This document shows positions 1 to 8,321 of a DNA stretch of 35,949 nt, piece after piece; the first letter of the stretch is position 1; every line of letters starts with the position of its first letter. Both the position numbers and the translations under genes were made by a program. This stretch comes from Kofleriaceae bacterium (GTDB taxonomy: Bacteria; Myxococcota_A; Polyangia; Haliangiales; Haliangiaceae). The notes under the pieces were generated by a model. It searched no databases. It was not told the origin of the DNA and saw only the letters and a list, made by a program, of their open reading frames with translations. Location of the stretch: contig JANTGM010000056.1 in assembly GCA_024762925.1 (NCBI GenBank), forward strand, positions 1-35,949, written 5' to 3'.

Positions 1-89
1 GGGCAAGGAAGGATCTGAGCAACGATGAGCCGAAGGCGTTCAAAGGGCGAAGAACCGAGCCAGGGCGTTCTATGCCTCTGGATCCCACA

Positions 90-2393
90 CTAGTTGGTGA
101 CCTCAGCGCTGACCTCATCCTCATCTGCTGGCGGAGGCAAGCTCTTGGTGACTTCGACGGTGATTTCGTCGTCCTTGAGATCCACCAGCGCCGTGCCACC
201 GTGCTGTAGCTTGCCAAAGAGAAGCTCGTCGGCGAGCGCGACTTTGAGTTTGTCTTGGATGAGCCTCGACATCGGGCGAGCACCAAACTTCTCGTCGTAG
301 CCCTCGTTGGCGAACCACGCCTTGGCAGCGTCGGTGACTTCGAGTTCGACATGCTTGTCGGCAAGCTGCCCATCGACTTCCAGCAAGAATTTGTCAACAA
401 CTCGGATGATGACGTCGAACGGCAGTTTGCCAAAGAAGATCGTCGCATCAAGACGATTGCGGAACTCGGGCGTAAAGACCTTCTCCATGGCCTTCTTGCC
501 TTTGCTGCTGTTGTCATCCAATTCGGACCCACCAAAGCCAATAGCAGTTTGTTCCATCTCCCGGCTACCCGCGTTCGTGGTCATGATGAGCACGACGTTG
601 CGGAAGTCGGCCTTGTTACCATTGTTGTCGGTGAGCGTTGCGTGATCCATCACCTGCAACAAGATGTTAAAGAGGTCGGGATGCGCCTTCTCAATCTCGT
701 CGAGCACGATGACCGAGTAGGGATGCTTGTTGACTTGATCGGTGAGCTGGCCACCTTGATCAAACCCCACGTATCCCGGAGGGGCGCCGATGAGACGCGA
801 AACCGTGTGCTTTTCCATGTACTCGGACATGTCGAAGCGCAAGAACTCAACGCCCATAGTCTTTGCTAGTTGTTTGGCGAGTTCGGTCTTTCCGACACCA
901 GTTGGTCCAGCGAATAGGAAGCTGCCCGTAGGTTGATCCGCCTTGCCGAGGCCAGCACGACTGAGCTTGATGGCCCGAGCAATGCGCTCAATCGCCTCAT
1001 CTTGCCCATAAATGACACGTTTGAGATCCGCTTCAATGTTTGAGAGTTTTTCTTTGTCAGTGCTGGAAACAGTTCGTGCGGGAATGCGAGCAATCTTTGC
1101 AACCACTGCTTCGATATCCACCGGCCGAATTACTTTGGGTCGGTCGGCCTCGTCCATGAGACGGAAGCGTGCACCCGCCTCATCGATCACGTCGATAGCT
1201 TTGTCGGGCAGATGGGACTCATTGATGTGCCGCGCAGCAAGCTCAGCCGCCGACTCGAGCGCCGCATCGCTGAAGTTCACGCCATGGTGCTTCTCGTAGT
1301 GCGAACGCAAGCCCTTAAGAATCTCAAACGTCTCGGCAACCGAAGGCTCGGTAATATCGATACGCTGGAATCGGCGAGCCAATGCTCGGTCCTTCTCGAA
1401 GGCGCTCTTGTAGTCTTTGTAGGTCGTCGAGCCGATGCATCGCAACTCGCCATTTGCCAGTGGTGGCTTGAGAATATTGGCTGCGTCCATGGTGCCGCCG
1501 TTCGTAGCGCCCGCACCGACGATGTTGTGAATCTCATCAATGAAGAGAATCGAGTCAGGCTCGTCGATGAGCACCTTGAGAACGGCTTTGATGCGCTCTT
1601 CAAAGTCGCCGCGATAGCGAGTACCTGCTAAGACAGCCGTCATGTCGAGGGAGTAGATGGTGCAATTCTCGATGGCAGCCGGCACATCCTTGTTGAATAC
1701 ACGCAGCGCCAGGCCTTCGGCAATTGCTGTCTTGCCAACACCAGGCTCGCCGATGAGCAAGGGATTGTTCTTACGACGACGACAGAGGACCTGAATCGTT
1801 CGTTCGAGTTCGTCGCCGCGCCCGACGAGCGGATCAATGCGCCCCGCTTCGGCGCGCTCATTCAAGTTCACGCAGAAGCTCTCAAGCGGATCCGCTTGCG
1901 CTTGCTGTTCTTCGTCGGCTCCAGCTCCGACACCGCGCGCACTTGGAGAGCCTGCGGTAGGATCGATCTTCGAAATGCCGTGGCTCACAAAGTTGACGAC
2001 GTCGAAGCGAGTGATGCCTTGCTTCTCAAGCAGGTAGACCGCGTGAGAATCCTGCTCGCGAAAGAGTGCGATCAGAATATTCCCGGTTGTCACATACTCG
2101 CGTTCGGCTCCTTGGGCGTGCATCAGAGCCCGCTGCAAGACGCGCTGAAACGCCAGAGTCTGCTCGGGCATAACCGCTTCATCTTCGGGCAAGACCTCGA
2201 CGTCGGTAAGAAACTCTTCGAGGTCGGTTCGCAGCTTGGTGATGTCGGCACCACAGTGCTTAAGCACAGGAACCGCGGTTTCATCGTCGAGCATCGCGAG
2301 AAGCAAGTGCTCGAGCTGAAGGTATTCGTGTTGACGGACGCGAACGTCATCAACAGCACGTTGCAGGGTTTTTTCTAGGTCTGGGCTAAGCAC
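90..2393 (-). CDS. clpA: ATP-dependent Clp protease ATP-binding subunit ClpA
   Basis: AAA+ unfoldase (767 aa) that feeds substrates, including N-degron proteins delivered by ClpS, into the ClpP peptidase in the cytoplasm. The N-terminal Clp-N double repeat covers about residues 1-140. The first AAA+ module has Walker A GEPGVGKT (215-222) and Walker B LFIDE (283-287). The second has GPTGVGKT (496-503) and VIVLDE (561-566). The ClpP-docking loop carries IGF at 618-620, the position of the E. coli ClpA IGL loop, so it should dock a ClpP encoded elsewhere. There is no ClpB-type coiled-coil insertion, and the length fits ClpA (about 760 aa). The start is GTG (2393-2391), only 2 bp after the clpS stop, so the two genes are co-transcribed and probably translationally coupled. 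No ClpP gene is in the window. Confidence 0.97.
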   Translation of the reverse strand: MLSPDLEKTLQRAVDDVRVRQHEYLQLEHLLLAMLDDETAVPVLKHCGADITKLRTDLEEFLTDVEVLPEDEAVMPEQTLAFQRVLQRALMHAQGAEREYVTTGNILIALFREQDSHAVYLLEKQGITRFDVVNFVSHGISKIDPTAGSPSARGVGAGADEEQQAQADPLESFCVNLNERAEAGRIDPLVGRGDELERTIQVLCRRRKNNPLLIGEPGVGKTAIAEGLALRVFNKDVPAAIENCTIYSLDMTAVLAGTRYRGDFEERIKAVLKVLIDEPDSILFIDEIHNIVGAGATNGGTMDAANILKPPLANGELRCIGSTTYKDYKSAFEKDRALARRFQRIDITEPSVAETFEILKGLRSHYEKHHGVNFSDAALESAAELAARHINESHLPDKAIDVIDEAGARFRLMDEADRPKVIRPVDIEAVVAKIARIPARTVSSTDKEKLSNIEADLKRVIYGQDEAIERIARAIKLSRAGLGKADQPTGSFLFAGPTGVGKTELAKQLAKTMGVEFLRFDMSEYMEKHTVSRLIGAPPGYVGFDQGGQLTDQVNKHPYSVIVLDEIEKAHPDLFNILLQVMDHATLTDNNGNKADFRNVVLIMTTNAGSREMEQTAIGFGGSELDDNSSKGKKAMEKVFTPEFRNRLDATIFFGKLPFDVIIRVVDKFLLEVDGQLADKHVELEVTDAAKAWFANEGYDEKFGARPMSRLIQDKLKVALADELLFGKLQHGGTALVDLKDDEITVEVTKSLPPPADEDEVSAEVTN

Positions 2394-2395
2394 GA

Positions 2396-2719
2396 TTATT
2401 CTGCCTCGATGGTGAGCTGCAACGGGAATTCAAACTTGCGCGCCAAGTTCATCGTCTTGTCGACTTTGGCTTCCGCAACTTCATGAGTGTAGACGCCAGC
2501 AACGCCAACGCCATTGTTGTGCACATGCATCATGATCTGCACCGCGTCGTTGTCTCGCTTGCGAAAGATGTCACGCAGAATCAAGACGACGAATTCCCGC
2601 GTGGTGTAGTCGTCGTTGTGAAGGAGCACTTTGTACAAAGGAGGCTTCTTCGTTTTGGGGCGCTCCTGCAAGAGCGTCCCTCCTTCGCGTTTCCGCTCTG
2701 GCTTCTTATCGTCTGACAT
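2396..2719 (-). CDS. clpS: ATP-dependent Clp protease adaptor ClpS
   Basis: ClpS binds destabilising N-terminal residues and hands these N-end-rule substrates to ClpA. The chosen product is 107 aa. The core begins near PPLYKVLLHNDDYTTREFV, which contains the NDD(Y/F)T element of the N-degron pocket. It continues through MMHVHNNG and GVYTHEVAE, both typical of the family. The first 25 or so residues are a charged flexible tail (KKPERKREGG), as expected for the ClpA-contacting N-terminus. I chose the ATG at 2719, preceded by a weak GGA. An in-frame ATG at 2731, and a TTG at 2743 with AGAGG eight bases upstream, are alternatives. The gene sits directly before clpA, the usual order. Confidence 0.95.
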   Translation of the reverse strand: MSDDKKPERKREGGTLLQERPKTKKPPLYKVLLHNDDYTTREFVVLILRDIFRKRDNDAVQIMMHVHNNGVGVAGVYTHEVAEAKVDKTMNLARKFEFPLQLTIEAE

Positions 2720-2844
2720 CAAAATCCGCATGGCTGGCCGCAATACTACTGCCTCTGGACAAGGTGGTGCCGATGTCTGTGCCAGGCAAGGGCCAAAGAC
2801 CTGATCCCGGCAACGTATCTTGCCAGGGCTCCTCTTCTAGAGGC

Positions 2845-4557
2845 CTATTCCTGCGGATACTCTTGGTATGTGTAGAACAGCGCTCGGACTGAGAAGAGCA
2901 CTCCAGCCGCAAACATCAGTGCAGCGAAAATCCAAAACGCCTTTGACAATGGCCAGCCTTCAAAGGCATGGGAGAGCTTGGCGACAAAGTAGTTGCCAAA
3001 CGAGACACACAAGAGCCAGAAACTCATGACAATGGACTTCATGCGCTTGGGTGCCTGTGTGTAGGCAAATTCAAGCCCTGTGATCGACACGAGAACCTCA
3101 CTTGCTGTCATGAGGAGGTAAGGAATCATTTGCCAGCCAATCGAAACTTGCCCTTCCCCTACCGCTTCAATCTTGGCCTGGATGAGAGCGACGGCCACAA
3201 AGGCTGTGCCAGCGACCATCATGCCAATGCTCATCTTGCGCAGTGGAGAGACTTTCATTCCAGCCTTCTCAAGAGCAGGGAATAGGCCGAAGGTGAGAAG
3301 CGGAATCAGCACCATAACCATGATTGGATTTACCGCTGAGACCTGGGACGGCAGAGGGCTCCAAGTCCAGAATCCAAGGTTGAGAGAGCGGTCCATCTGC
3401 TTTGCCTGTTCTACCCACGTGCTCGCGTGCTGATCGAAGAGCATCCAGAAGACGCTGACGAGGAAGAAGACCGAGATGATTCGAAAGACTGCGAGAGGGC
3501 CTTCTGCCGCACCCGAGCCGTACTTAGCGGCAGCAGATCCAAAGAACCAGTGCTTCGAGATCGAGGCCTCTGGGTCTGCCTTGCTTCCTGGAGAGCCAAT
3601 CTCATGAGTGTTTTTCTTAAACAGTGCCTTGCAGCTATGGACGAGAACTGCCAAGAAGCCATCATCCTCTTTTATGCGCTGTCTGTAGCTAAAGACCATG
3701 ATGCCGACAGTGACAGCAACAGCCGAGATTCCAATCTTCCACTGCCACATTGTCACGAGGCCAGAGTCCTGGGCGAAGAGCAGCATGAAAAGCGGCACGA
3801 ACAGACAGAAGCCAACCACCGTGTCGAGAAAGCCGAGCTTGCCGCCGGGGTTTGGTGGCACGTGGACAAAGTCATTGCGGCCCATCCAGAAGACAAAGGT
3901 CGCGATGAACATGAGAACACCAGGAAGCCCAAAGGCGACCATCCCACTGTGTTCTAGACCGAGACCGACTCCTGCGATCGAAATCTCGCCACCTTCCCCG
4001 CCGTTGTACAACCAGGGCACGAGAAGGGTCGAAAAGAAGGAGCCGAAGTTAATAATGAAGTAGAAGGCTTGGAAGACCTTGTTGATGAGATGCCAGTTTG
4101 ATTTACCAAACTGATCACCAACGTGAGCCGATACGCAGGGTTTGATTCCGCCCGCACCAATGGCGATCAGTGTGAGTCCTAGATAGGTGCCTTCCAAGTT
4201 GCCATCGAAGATCGCCATGGCTGCGTGGCCAGCGCAGTACACAAGCGATAGCCAGATGATCGTGTGGTACTTGCCAAGGAGCTTGTCTGCGAGAATTGCC
4301 CCCAAGACGGGGAAGGCGTACACACCTGCGATAAAGAGGTGAACCTTTGCGGTACTTGCGTCCGAGGCAGATTCGGTTAAGCCAGTCGCCTGGATTAGGA
4401 TCGTGAGGTAGATGTAGAGGATTGCCTTCATGCCATAAAAGCTGAAACGCTCGGCGCCCTCATTACCGACGATGTACTTCACACCGGAGGGCCAGCCCTC
4501 CAGTTCGTGGTCTGGTGCCGTCCTATGGGTTGAACTCATGAGGCGATACTGCGACAT
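2845..4557 (-). CDS. POT/PTR2-family proton-dependent oligopeptide transporter
   Basis: Inner-membrane proton-coupled di/tripeptide symporter of the major facilitator fold (570 aa). TM1 carries the family proton-coupling motif ExxERFxxYG (EGAERFSFYG, about residues 34-43). The protein is hydrophobic throughout, with about 12-14 predicted membrane segments, and retains the POT pattern GAGGIKPCVSAHVGDQFG after the fourth helix. It contains a long loop near residues 300-350 (KKNTHEIGSPGSKADPEASISKH). The start is either the ATG at 4557 or the ATG at 4539 (MSSTHRTAP); neither has a good Shine-Dalgarno. It is divergent from an M20 dipeptidase, which fits a peptide uptake and hydrolysis role, but the substrate cannot be read from sequence. 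Confidence 0.93.
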   Translation of the reverse strand: MSQYRLMSSTHRTAPDHELEGWPSGVKYIVGNEGAERFSFYGMKAILYIYLTILIQATGLTESASDASTAKVHLFIAGVYAFPVLGAILADKLLGKYHTIIWLSLVYCAGHAAMAIFDGNLEGTYLGLTLIAIGAGGIKPCVSAHVGDQFGKSNWHLINKVFQAFYFIINFGSFFSTLLVPWLYNGGEGGEISIAGVGLGLEHSGMVAFGLPGVLMFIATFVFWMGRNDFVHVPPNPGGKLGFLDTVVGFCLFVPLFMLLFAQDSGLVTMWQWKIGISAVAVTVGIMVFSYRQRIKEDDGFLAVLVHSCKALFKKNTHEIGSPGSKADPEASISKHWFFGSAAAKYGSGAAEGPLAVFRIISVFFLVSVFWMLFDQHASTWVEQAKQMDRSLNLGFWTWSPLPSQVSAVNPIMVMVLIPLLTFGLFPALEKAGMKVSPLRKMSIGMMVAGTAFVAVALIQAKIEAVGEGQVSIGWQMIPYLLMTASEVLVSITGLEFAYTQAPKRMKSIVMSFWLLCVSFGNYFVAKLSHAFEGWPLSKAFWIFAALMFAAGVLFSVRALFYTYQEYPQE

Positions 4558-4690
4558 GTAGGCGGCGAATTACAAGCTCAAAATGCCTAGTATTTACAAT
4601 GGCTTGAGGTCGCTCACGTTTTCGAGAGCACAACGCACCGCGACATGACGATCTCAGCGTGACAAGAGTCGAACCTAGCGCGCCGCCGGC

Positions 4691-4696
4691 TATACA
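4691..4696 (+). promoter_or_regulatory. Possible -10 element (TATACA) for the M20 peptidase
   Basis: TATACA lies nine bases before the ATG at 4705. If it is a real -10 box, transcription would begin at or within a few bases of the start codon, giving a leaderless or near-leaderless mRNA. This agrees with the absence of any Shine-Dalgarno in the bases before the ATG. No good -35 hexamer is visible at the right distance, so the call is weak. Confidence 0.25.
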
Positions 4697-4704
4697 CTCG
4701 CGCC

Positions 4705-6129
4705 ATGAGCACCACCATTGATGCAGCCGCTGCCCGTGCCCAGGTTGAGAAGGTCTTCGACGATTCGATCGTCCCTGCTCTCATCGAGTACATCAAGATT
4801 CCCAACAAGTCGCCCGACTTTGATCCCGACTGGGAAGCCAATGGCCACATGAAGGCTGCGATGGACCTCATCGTCGCTTGGTGCAAGGACCATCCTCTAA
4901 AGGACATGAAGCTTGAGGTCTTGCAGCTTCCCGGTCGCACGCCGCTTCTCTTCATCGACATCCCCGGCGAGGTTGATGACACCGTGATGATCTACGGCCA
5001 CATGGACAAGCAGCCGGAGATGACCGGTTGGGACGAGGGCAAGGGGCCATGGATTCCCGTGATGGAAGGCGAGAGGCTCTATGGCCGCGGCGGTGCAGAC
5101 GATGGCTACTCAACCTTTGCATCCCTCACCGCGCTTTCGATTCTCCAGGAGCAAGGCATCCCGCACGCACGCTGCGTCGTCATCATTGAAGGCTGCGAGG
5201 AGAGTGGTAGCCCCGACCTGCCCCACTACATTGATCATCTTGCCGATCGCATTGGAACGCCGAGTCTTGTGGTGTGCCTCGACTCAGGCGCCGGCAACTA
5301 CGACCAGATGTGGTGCACCACGTCACTGCGCGGGATGGTCGTTGGCAATCTGAGCGTCGAGCATCTTCGCGAAGGCGTGCACTCTGGCGATGCTAGTGGC
5401 ATCATTCCTTCGAGCTTCAGAATTCTTCGGATTCTCCTAGACAGGCTAGAGAACTCGGAGACAGGAGAGATTCTTCCAAAGGAGCTCTACGGTGAGATTC
5501 CCGAGCAACGCAAAGCGCAGGCCGCAAAGGTAGCCGAGGTTCTCGGCGACAAGGTTTGGGATCACTTCCCCATGCACGAGGGCGCAAGGACAGTGGCTCT
5601 CAGCAACGCGGAGCTCGTCCTGGAACGAACGTGGAAGCCGCAGCTGGCCATCACCGGAGCATCCGGGCTTCCCGAGGTGGGTTCGGCAGGCAACGTCATG
5701 CGGCCTATCACCACAGCTCGGGTAAGCCTTCGCCTCCCACCCGAAGTGAGCGGTGAGAAGGCAAAGGAAGCGGTCACCAAACTCCTCACGGAGAACCCGC
5801 CGTATGGGGCCAAGGTCACGTTCGACTGCGAAGAGGGCAATGACGGATGGAATGCTCCACCGGTTGCCGCTTGGCTAGAGACTGCCCTTAACGAAGCATC
5901 AAATACCTACTTCGGTGCTGACTCGGTGTACATGGGAGAAGGTGGGACAATTCCCTTCATGGGAATGCTCGGTGAGAAATTTCCCGAGGCGCAGTTTATG
6001 ATCACCGGGGTGTTGGGACCGGAGTCGAATGCCCATGGTCCCAACGAGTTCTTGGATATTCCGACGGCGAAGAAGCTCAGTTGCTGCGTGGCGGAGACAA
6101 TCCGCCAACACGCCATTCGCAAACGCTAA
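4705..6129 (+). CDS. M20 family metallopeptidase (dipeptidase, carnosinase/CNDP-like)
   Basis: Cytoplasmic dizinc dipeptidase (474 aa, typical for the carnosinase-like M20 subfamily) that hydrolyses dipeptides or short peptides. The metal and catalytic residues are all in place: H99 and D101 in YGHMDKQ, bridging D132 in GRGGADDG, the catalytic E165 and ligand E166 in EGCEESGS, D193 in CLDSGAG, and a C-terminal His in NAHGPNE. A dimerisation (lid) domain is inserted at about residues 210-380. There is no signal peptide. The stop overlaps the stop of the convergent histidine kinase by four bases (6126-6129). The divergent neighbour is a peptide symporter, so imported peptides are a plausible substrate. 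Confidence 0.93.
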   Translation: MSTTIDAAAARAQVEKVFDDSIVPALIEYIKIPNKSPDFDPDWEANGHMKAAMDLIVAWCKDHPLKDMKLEVLQLPGRTPLLFIDIPGEVDDTVMIYGHMDKQPEMTGWDEGKGPWIPVMEGERLYGRGGADDGYSTFASLTALSILQEQGIPHARCVVIIEGCEESGSPDLPHYIDHLADRIGTPSLVVCLDSGAGNYDQMWCTTSLRGMVVGNLSVEHLREGVHSGDASGIIPSSFRILRILLDRLENSETGEILPKELYGEIPEQRKAQAAKVAEVLGDKVWDHFPMHEGARTVALSNAELVLERTWKPQLAITGASGLPEVGSAGNVMRPITTARVSLRLPPEVSGEKAKEAVTKLLTENPPYGAKVTFDCEEGNDGWNAPPVAAWLETALNEASNTYFGADSVYMGEGGTIPFMGMLGEKFPEAQFMITGVLGPESNAHGPNEFLDIPTAKKLSCCVAETIRQHAIRKR

Positions 6130-8117
6130 GAGCGCTGGTCTTCGCTTAGAACGGCCTGCAGCGCGCCTAGCAGGTCGTGCATCCGAAAGGGCTTTGCCAG
6201 GTATAGGGATGGAGCGCCAAGTGCGGGCAGCGCCTCTTGTTCTAGAAGCCCTGAGACAAAGACCACCGGTGTGCGCCGGCCTCCCCGGTTGCAAGCTTGA
6301 GCGATTTCTGCCCCGCCAACTTTGGGCATCACCAGGTCTGTGACTAGGGCATCGATCGCAAACCCGCCCTCAATGAGCTCAAGCCCTCGACGCCCATCAG
6401 AAGAACTCACGACCTCATAGCCCTGCTGGCTTAGGGTGCGTTGGATAACATCGCGCAAAACCGCTTCGTTCTCGCATAGCAGGACGATTCGCCCTTCACC
6501 GCGAATGCTCTCGTCAAAGCCCGTTGGATACGTGTTTTTGGAAGAGGCATCGGACTCCTCGGAGGCCAGTGCGAAGCTGACATCAAAGCTCGTTCCCTTG
6601 CCTGGCGCGCTCTTGGCTTCGATTTGCCCGCCAACTTGAGCGACAAGTGCGTGTACCACTGCCAATCCGACACCCGTTCCGGGCTGCTGCTTGGTGGAAT
6701 AATAGGGCTCGAACATGCGCTGCAAGACCCCTTCGGGGATACCAGGTCCCTCATCGGTAACATAGAGGTGAAATCTATCGCCCTCGATGCGTGTTGAAGC
6801 GGAAATGACGCCTTTGGAAGGCATTGCCTCGCGAGCATTGACCAAGAGGTTGAGCAGTATCTGCTCCAAAGCTCCGAGGGGGAGTTCGATGCTCGCCCCT
6901 GATGCTTTGAGCGAGAGGGAAAACTCTGCATCGTCTGGAACGGTTCGCTCCAGAAGTTTTCGCATGCCGGCGATCGTTGGGTCGGGGGCAATCACGCGGA
7001 CAGCTCCTGGGCGGTGACGGCCCATCGTGAGCAACTGCCGACACAAAGACTCACAGCGCCTAACAGCTTCGTGCGCGTCTGAAAGCATCTCGGGCAGGTA
7101 CTTGCTCTCTGGGTTGCGCTCTGCACCTTCGAGGGCCGCGACGATCACCGTGAGGAGATTGTTGAGATCGTGCACGACTCCGCCACTGAGCCGTCCCATG
7201 AGTCGATGCCTTTGAAGCTGCTCAAGCTGTTCCTCCAGAGCGACAACGTCACTGCGATTGGTAAGCTGAAACAGCGTGAGTGTTTCATCCTCGTGGGTGA
7301 TTTGGCTTTGAGCGATGTCAACGAAGTTTTCGGTGCCCGCATTGCCAACAAGCCGTCCTTGCCAAGAACCGGTTGTAGATGATCCATTCGGACCGAAGCT
7401 CATTGGGGAGGGCAGCCACTCACGCGCCGCAAGGTGCACCATCTCGCCTTCTGGTCGCCCGACGAGCTGACTTGCTGCTCTGTTTGCTCGGATGCACGCT
7501 CCGTTTGACGAAACAAGCACCAGCCCGCTCTTGGAACGGCGCCAAACCGCCTCTTCGATGGTTTGCACGCGTGCGAGGCTGGATCGAAGCAACCGAGTTT
7601 CCACAAGCTCGCAGAGGCGAGATGCGAGACTAGAAAAGCTCTTACGCGCCCATTCATTGAGCTCTTGCTCCGGCGAAGCTGCCTGCATTCCCAATAGCCA
7701 ATGACAGCCATCGCCACCGACAACCCTCACGCTGACCTCGCGTGGGACATCGGCACCTGTGCGCAAGCCTTGTTGTCCCTGGCTCGGCTGTTCCGAACTT
7801 CTGGCGACTCGTATCCGTTCGCTCAGCGCATCGGTGAGCACGAGTGTCTGTTTGCCCTCGAGTGCGTCGTTCGCAGTTCCCACACTCCAATGCGAGGCCA
7901 CCTCTTGTCCAGCGCTCGACACCATCGAGAAGGGCCCAAGAAGCCACGACGATTGCCAAGAAAAATTCTTAGAGAGAGCTCCGAGCAGTTTGAGAATCGC
8001 GATGTTAGCAGACTCATTTTCGGAGTTTGATGTCCTGGCGATGACAGCCAAGTCTTGGTGAGCAGACATCAGCCACGCCAATGTCCGCGGGCCTCCACCG
8101 TCTGTCACCCCATCCAT
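6126..8117 (-). CDS. Hybrid sensor histidine kinase (GAF-PAS-HisKA-HATPase-REC)
   Basis: Soluble hybrid kinase of about 663 aa with no membrane segment. Reading from the N-terminus: a GAF-like region at about 20-185, a PAS-like region at about 185-300, and the phosphoacceptor helix LSGGVVHDLNNLLT with His317. The ATPase domain has an N-box (ILLNLLVNAREAM, Asn428), G1 DEGPGIP (456-462) and G2 GTGVGLA. The C-terminal receiver has Asp595 (VTDLVMP) and Lys643 (AKPF). The N-terminal acidic patch of the receiver is CENE rather than the usual D/E-D pair, so Mg binding may be altered. No cognate response regulator is adjacent. ATG at 8117 is preferred over an upstream GTG at 8120; no Shine-Dalgarno is evident. 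Residue numbers count from the GTG. Confidence 0.9.
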   Translation of the reverse strand: MDGVTDGGGPRTLAWLMSAHQDLAVIARTSNSENESANIAILKLLGALSKNFSWQSSWLLGPFSMVSSAGQEVASHWSVGTANDALEGKQTLVLTDALSERIRVARSSEQPSQGQQGLRTGADVPREVSVRVVGGDGCHWLLGMQAASPEQELNEWARKSFSSLASRLCELVETRLLRSSLARVQTIEEAVWRRSKSGLVLVSSNGACIRANRAASQLVGRPEGEMVHLAAREWLPSPMSFGPNGSSTTGSWQGRLVGNAGTENFVDIAQSQITHEDETLTLFQLTNRSDVVALEEQLEQLQRHRLMGRLSGGVVHDLNNLLTVIVAALEGAERNPESKYLPEMLSDAHEAVRRCESLCRQLLTMGRHRPGAVRVIAPDPTIAGMRKLLERTVPDDAEFSLSLKASGASIELPLGALEQILLNLLVNAREAMPSKGVISASTRIEGDRFHLYVTDEGPGIPEGVLQRMFEPYYSTKQQPGTGVGLAVVHALVAQVGGQIEAKSAPGKGTSFDVSFALASEESDASSKNTYPTGFDESIRGEGRIVLLCENEAVLRDVIQRTLSQQGYEVVSSSDGRRGLELIEGGFAIDALVTDLVMPKVGGAEIAQACNRGGRRTPVVFVSGLLEQEALPALGAPSLYLAKPFRMHDLLGALQAVLSEDQRS

Positions 8118-8222
8118 CACAGAATTACCGTATCAGTAAGGGAATCGTCAGGACAATATCTTCACAGACTCTTGATGCCCAAATAGCGATTCAGAATATT
8201 ACCTACATTTGTTTCCAGGTGA

Positions 8223-8232
8223 CGGGTACCCG
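8223..8232. other. Perfect 10-bp palindrome CGGGTACCCG
   Basis: This short perfect dyad lies in the 200-bp gap between pepF (upstream on the minus strand) and the GAF-PAS histidine kinase. It could be an operator half-site pair, but a 10-mer palindrome alone is weak evidence. Confidence 0.2.
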
Positions 8233-8267
8233 GCTACTCTGTGTATCTTTACAGTAAAATCGCCCCC

Positions 8268-8294
8268 ATTTTGGCAGGGTCACGATGCCAAAAT
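8268..8294. other. Inverted repeat ATTTTGGCA / TGCCAAAAT
   Basis: A perfect 9-bp inverted repeat with a 9-base spacer lies 28 bases after the pepF stop, in the gap before the histidine kinase. There is no T-run after it on the minus strand, and the base of the stem is A/T-rich, so it is a poor Rho-independent terminator. It may be an operator for the downstream kinase gene or a weak transcript-end hairpin. Confidence 0.4.
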
Positions 8295-8321
8295 CGACCA
8301 AACCGGCCCACCTACAAGTGC

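Noticed and set aside
2831-2843. Small hairpin CCTCT-TCT-AGAGG at the end of the peptide transporter gene
   Set aside because: The stem is only 5 bp, with no T-run, so it is too weak to call a terminator.
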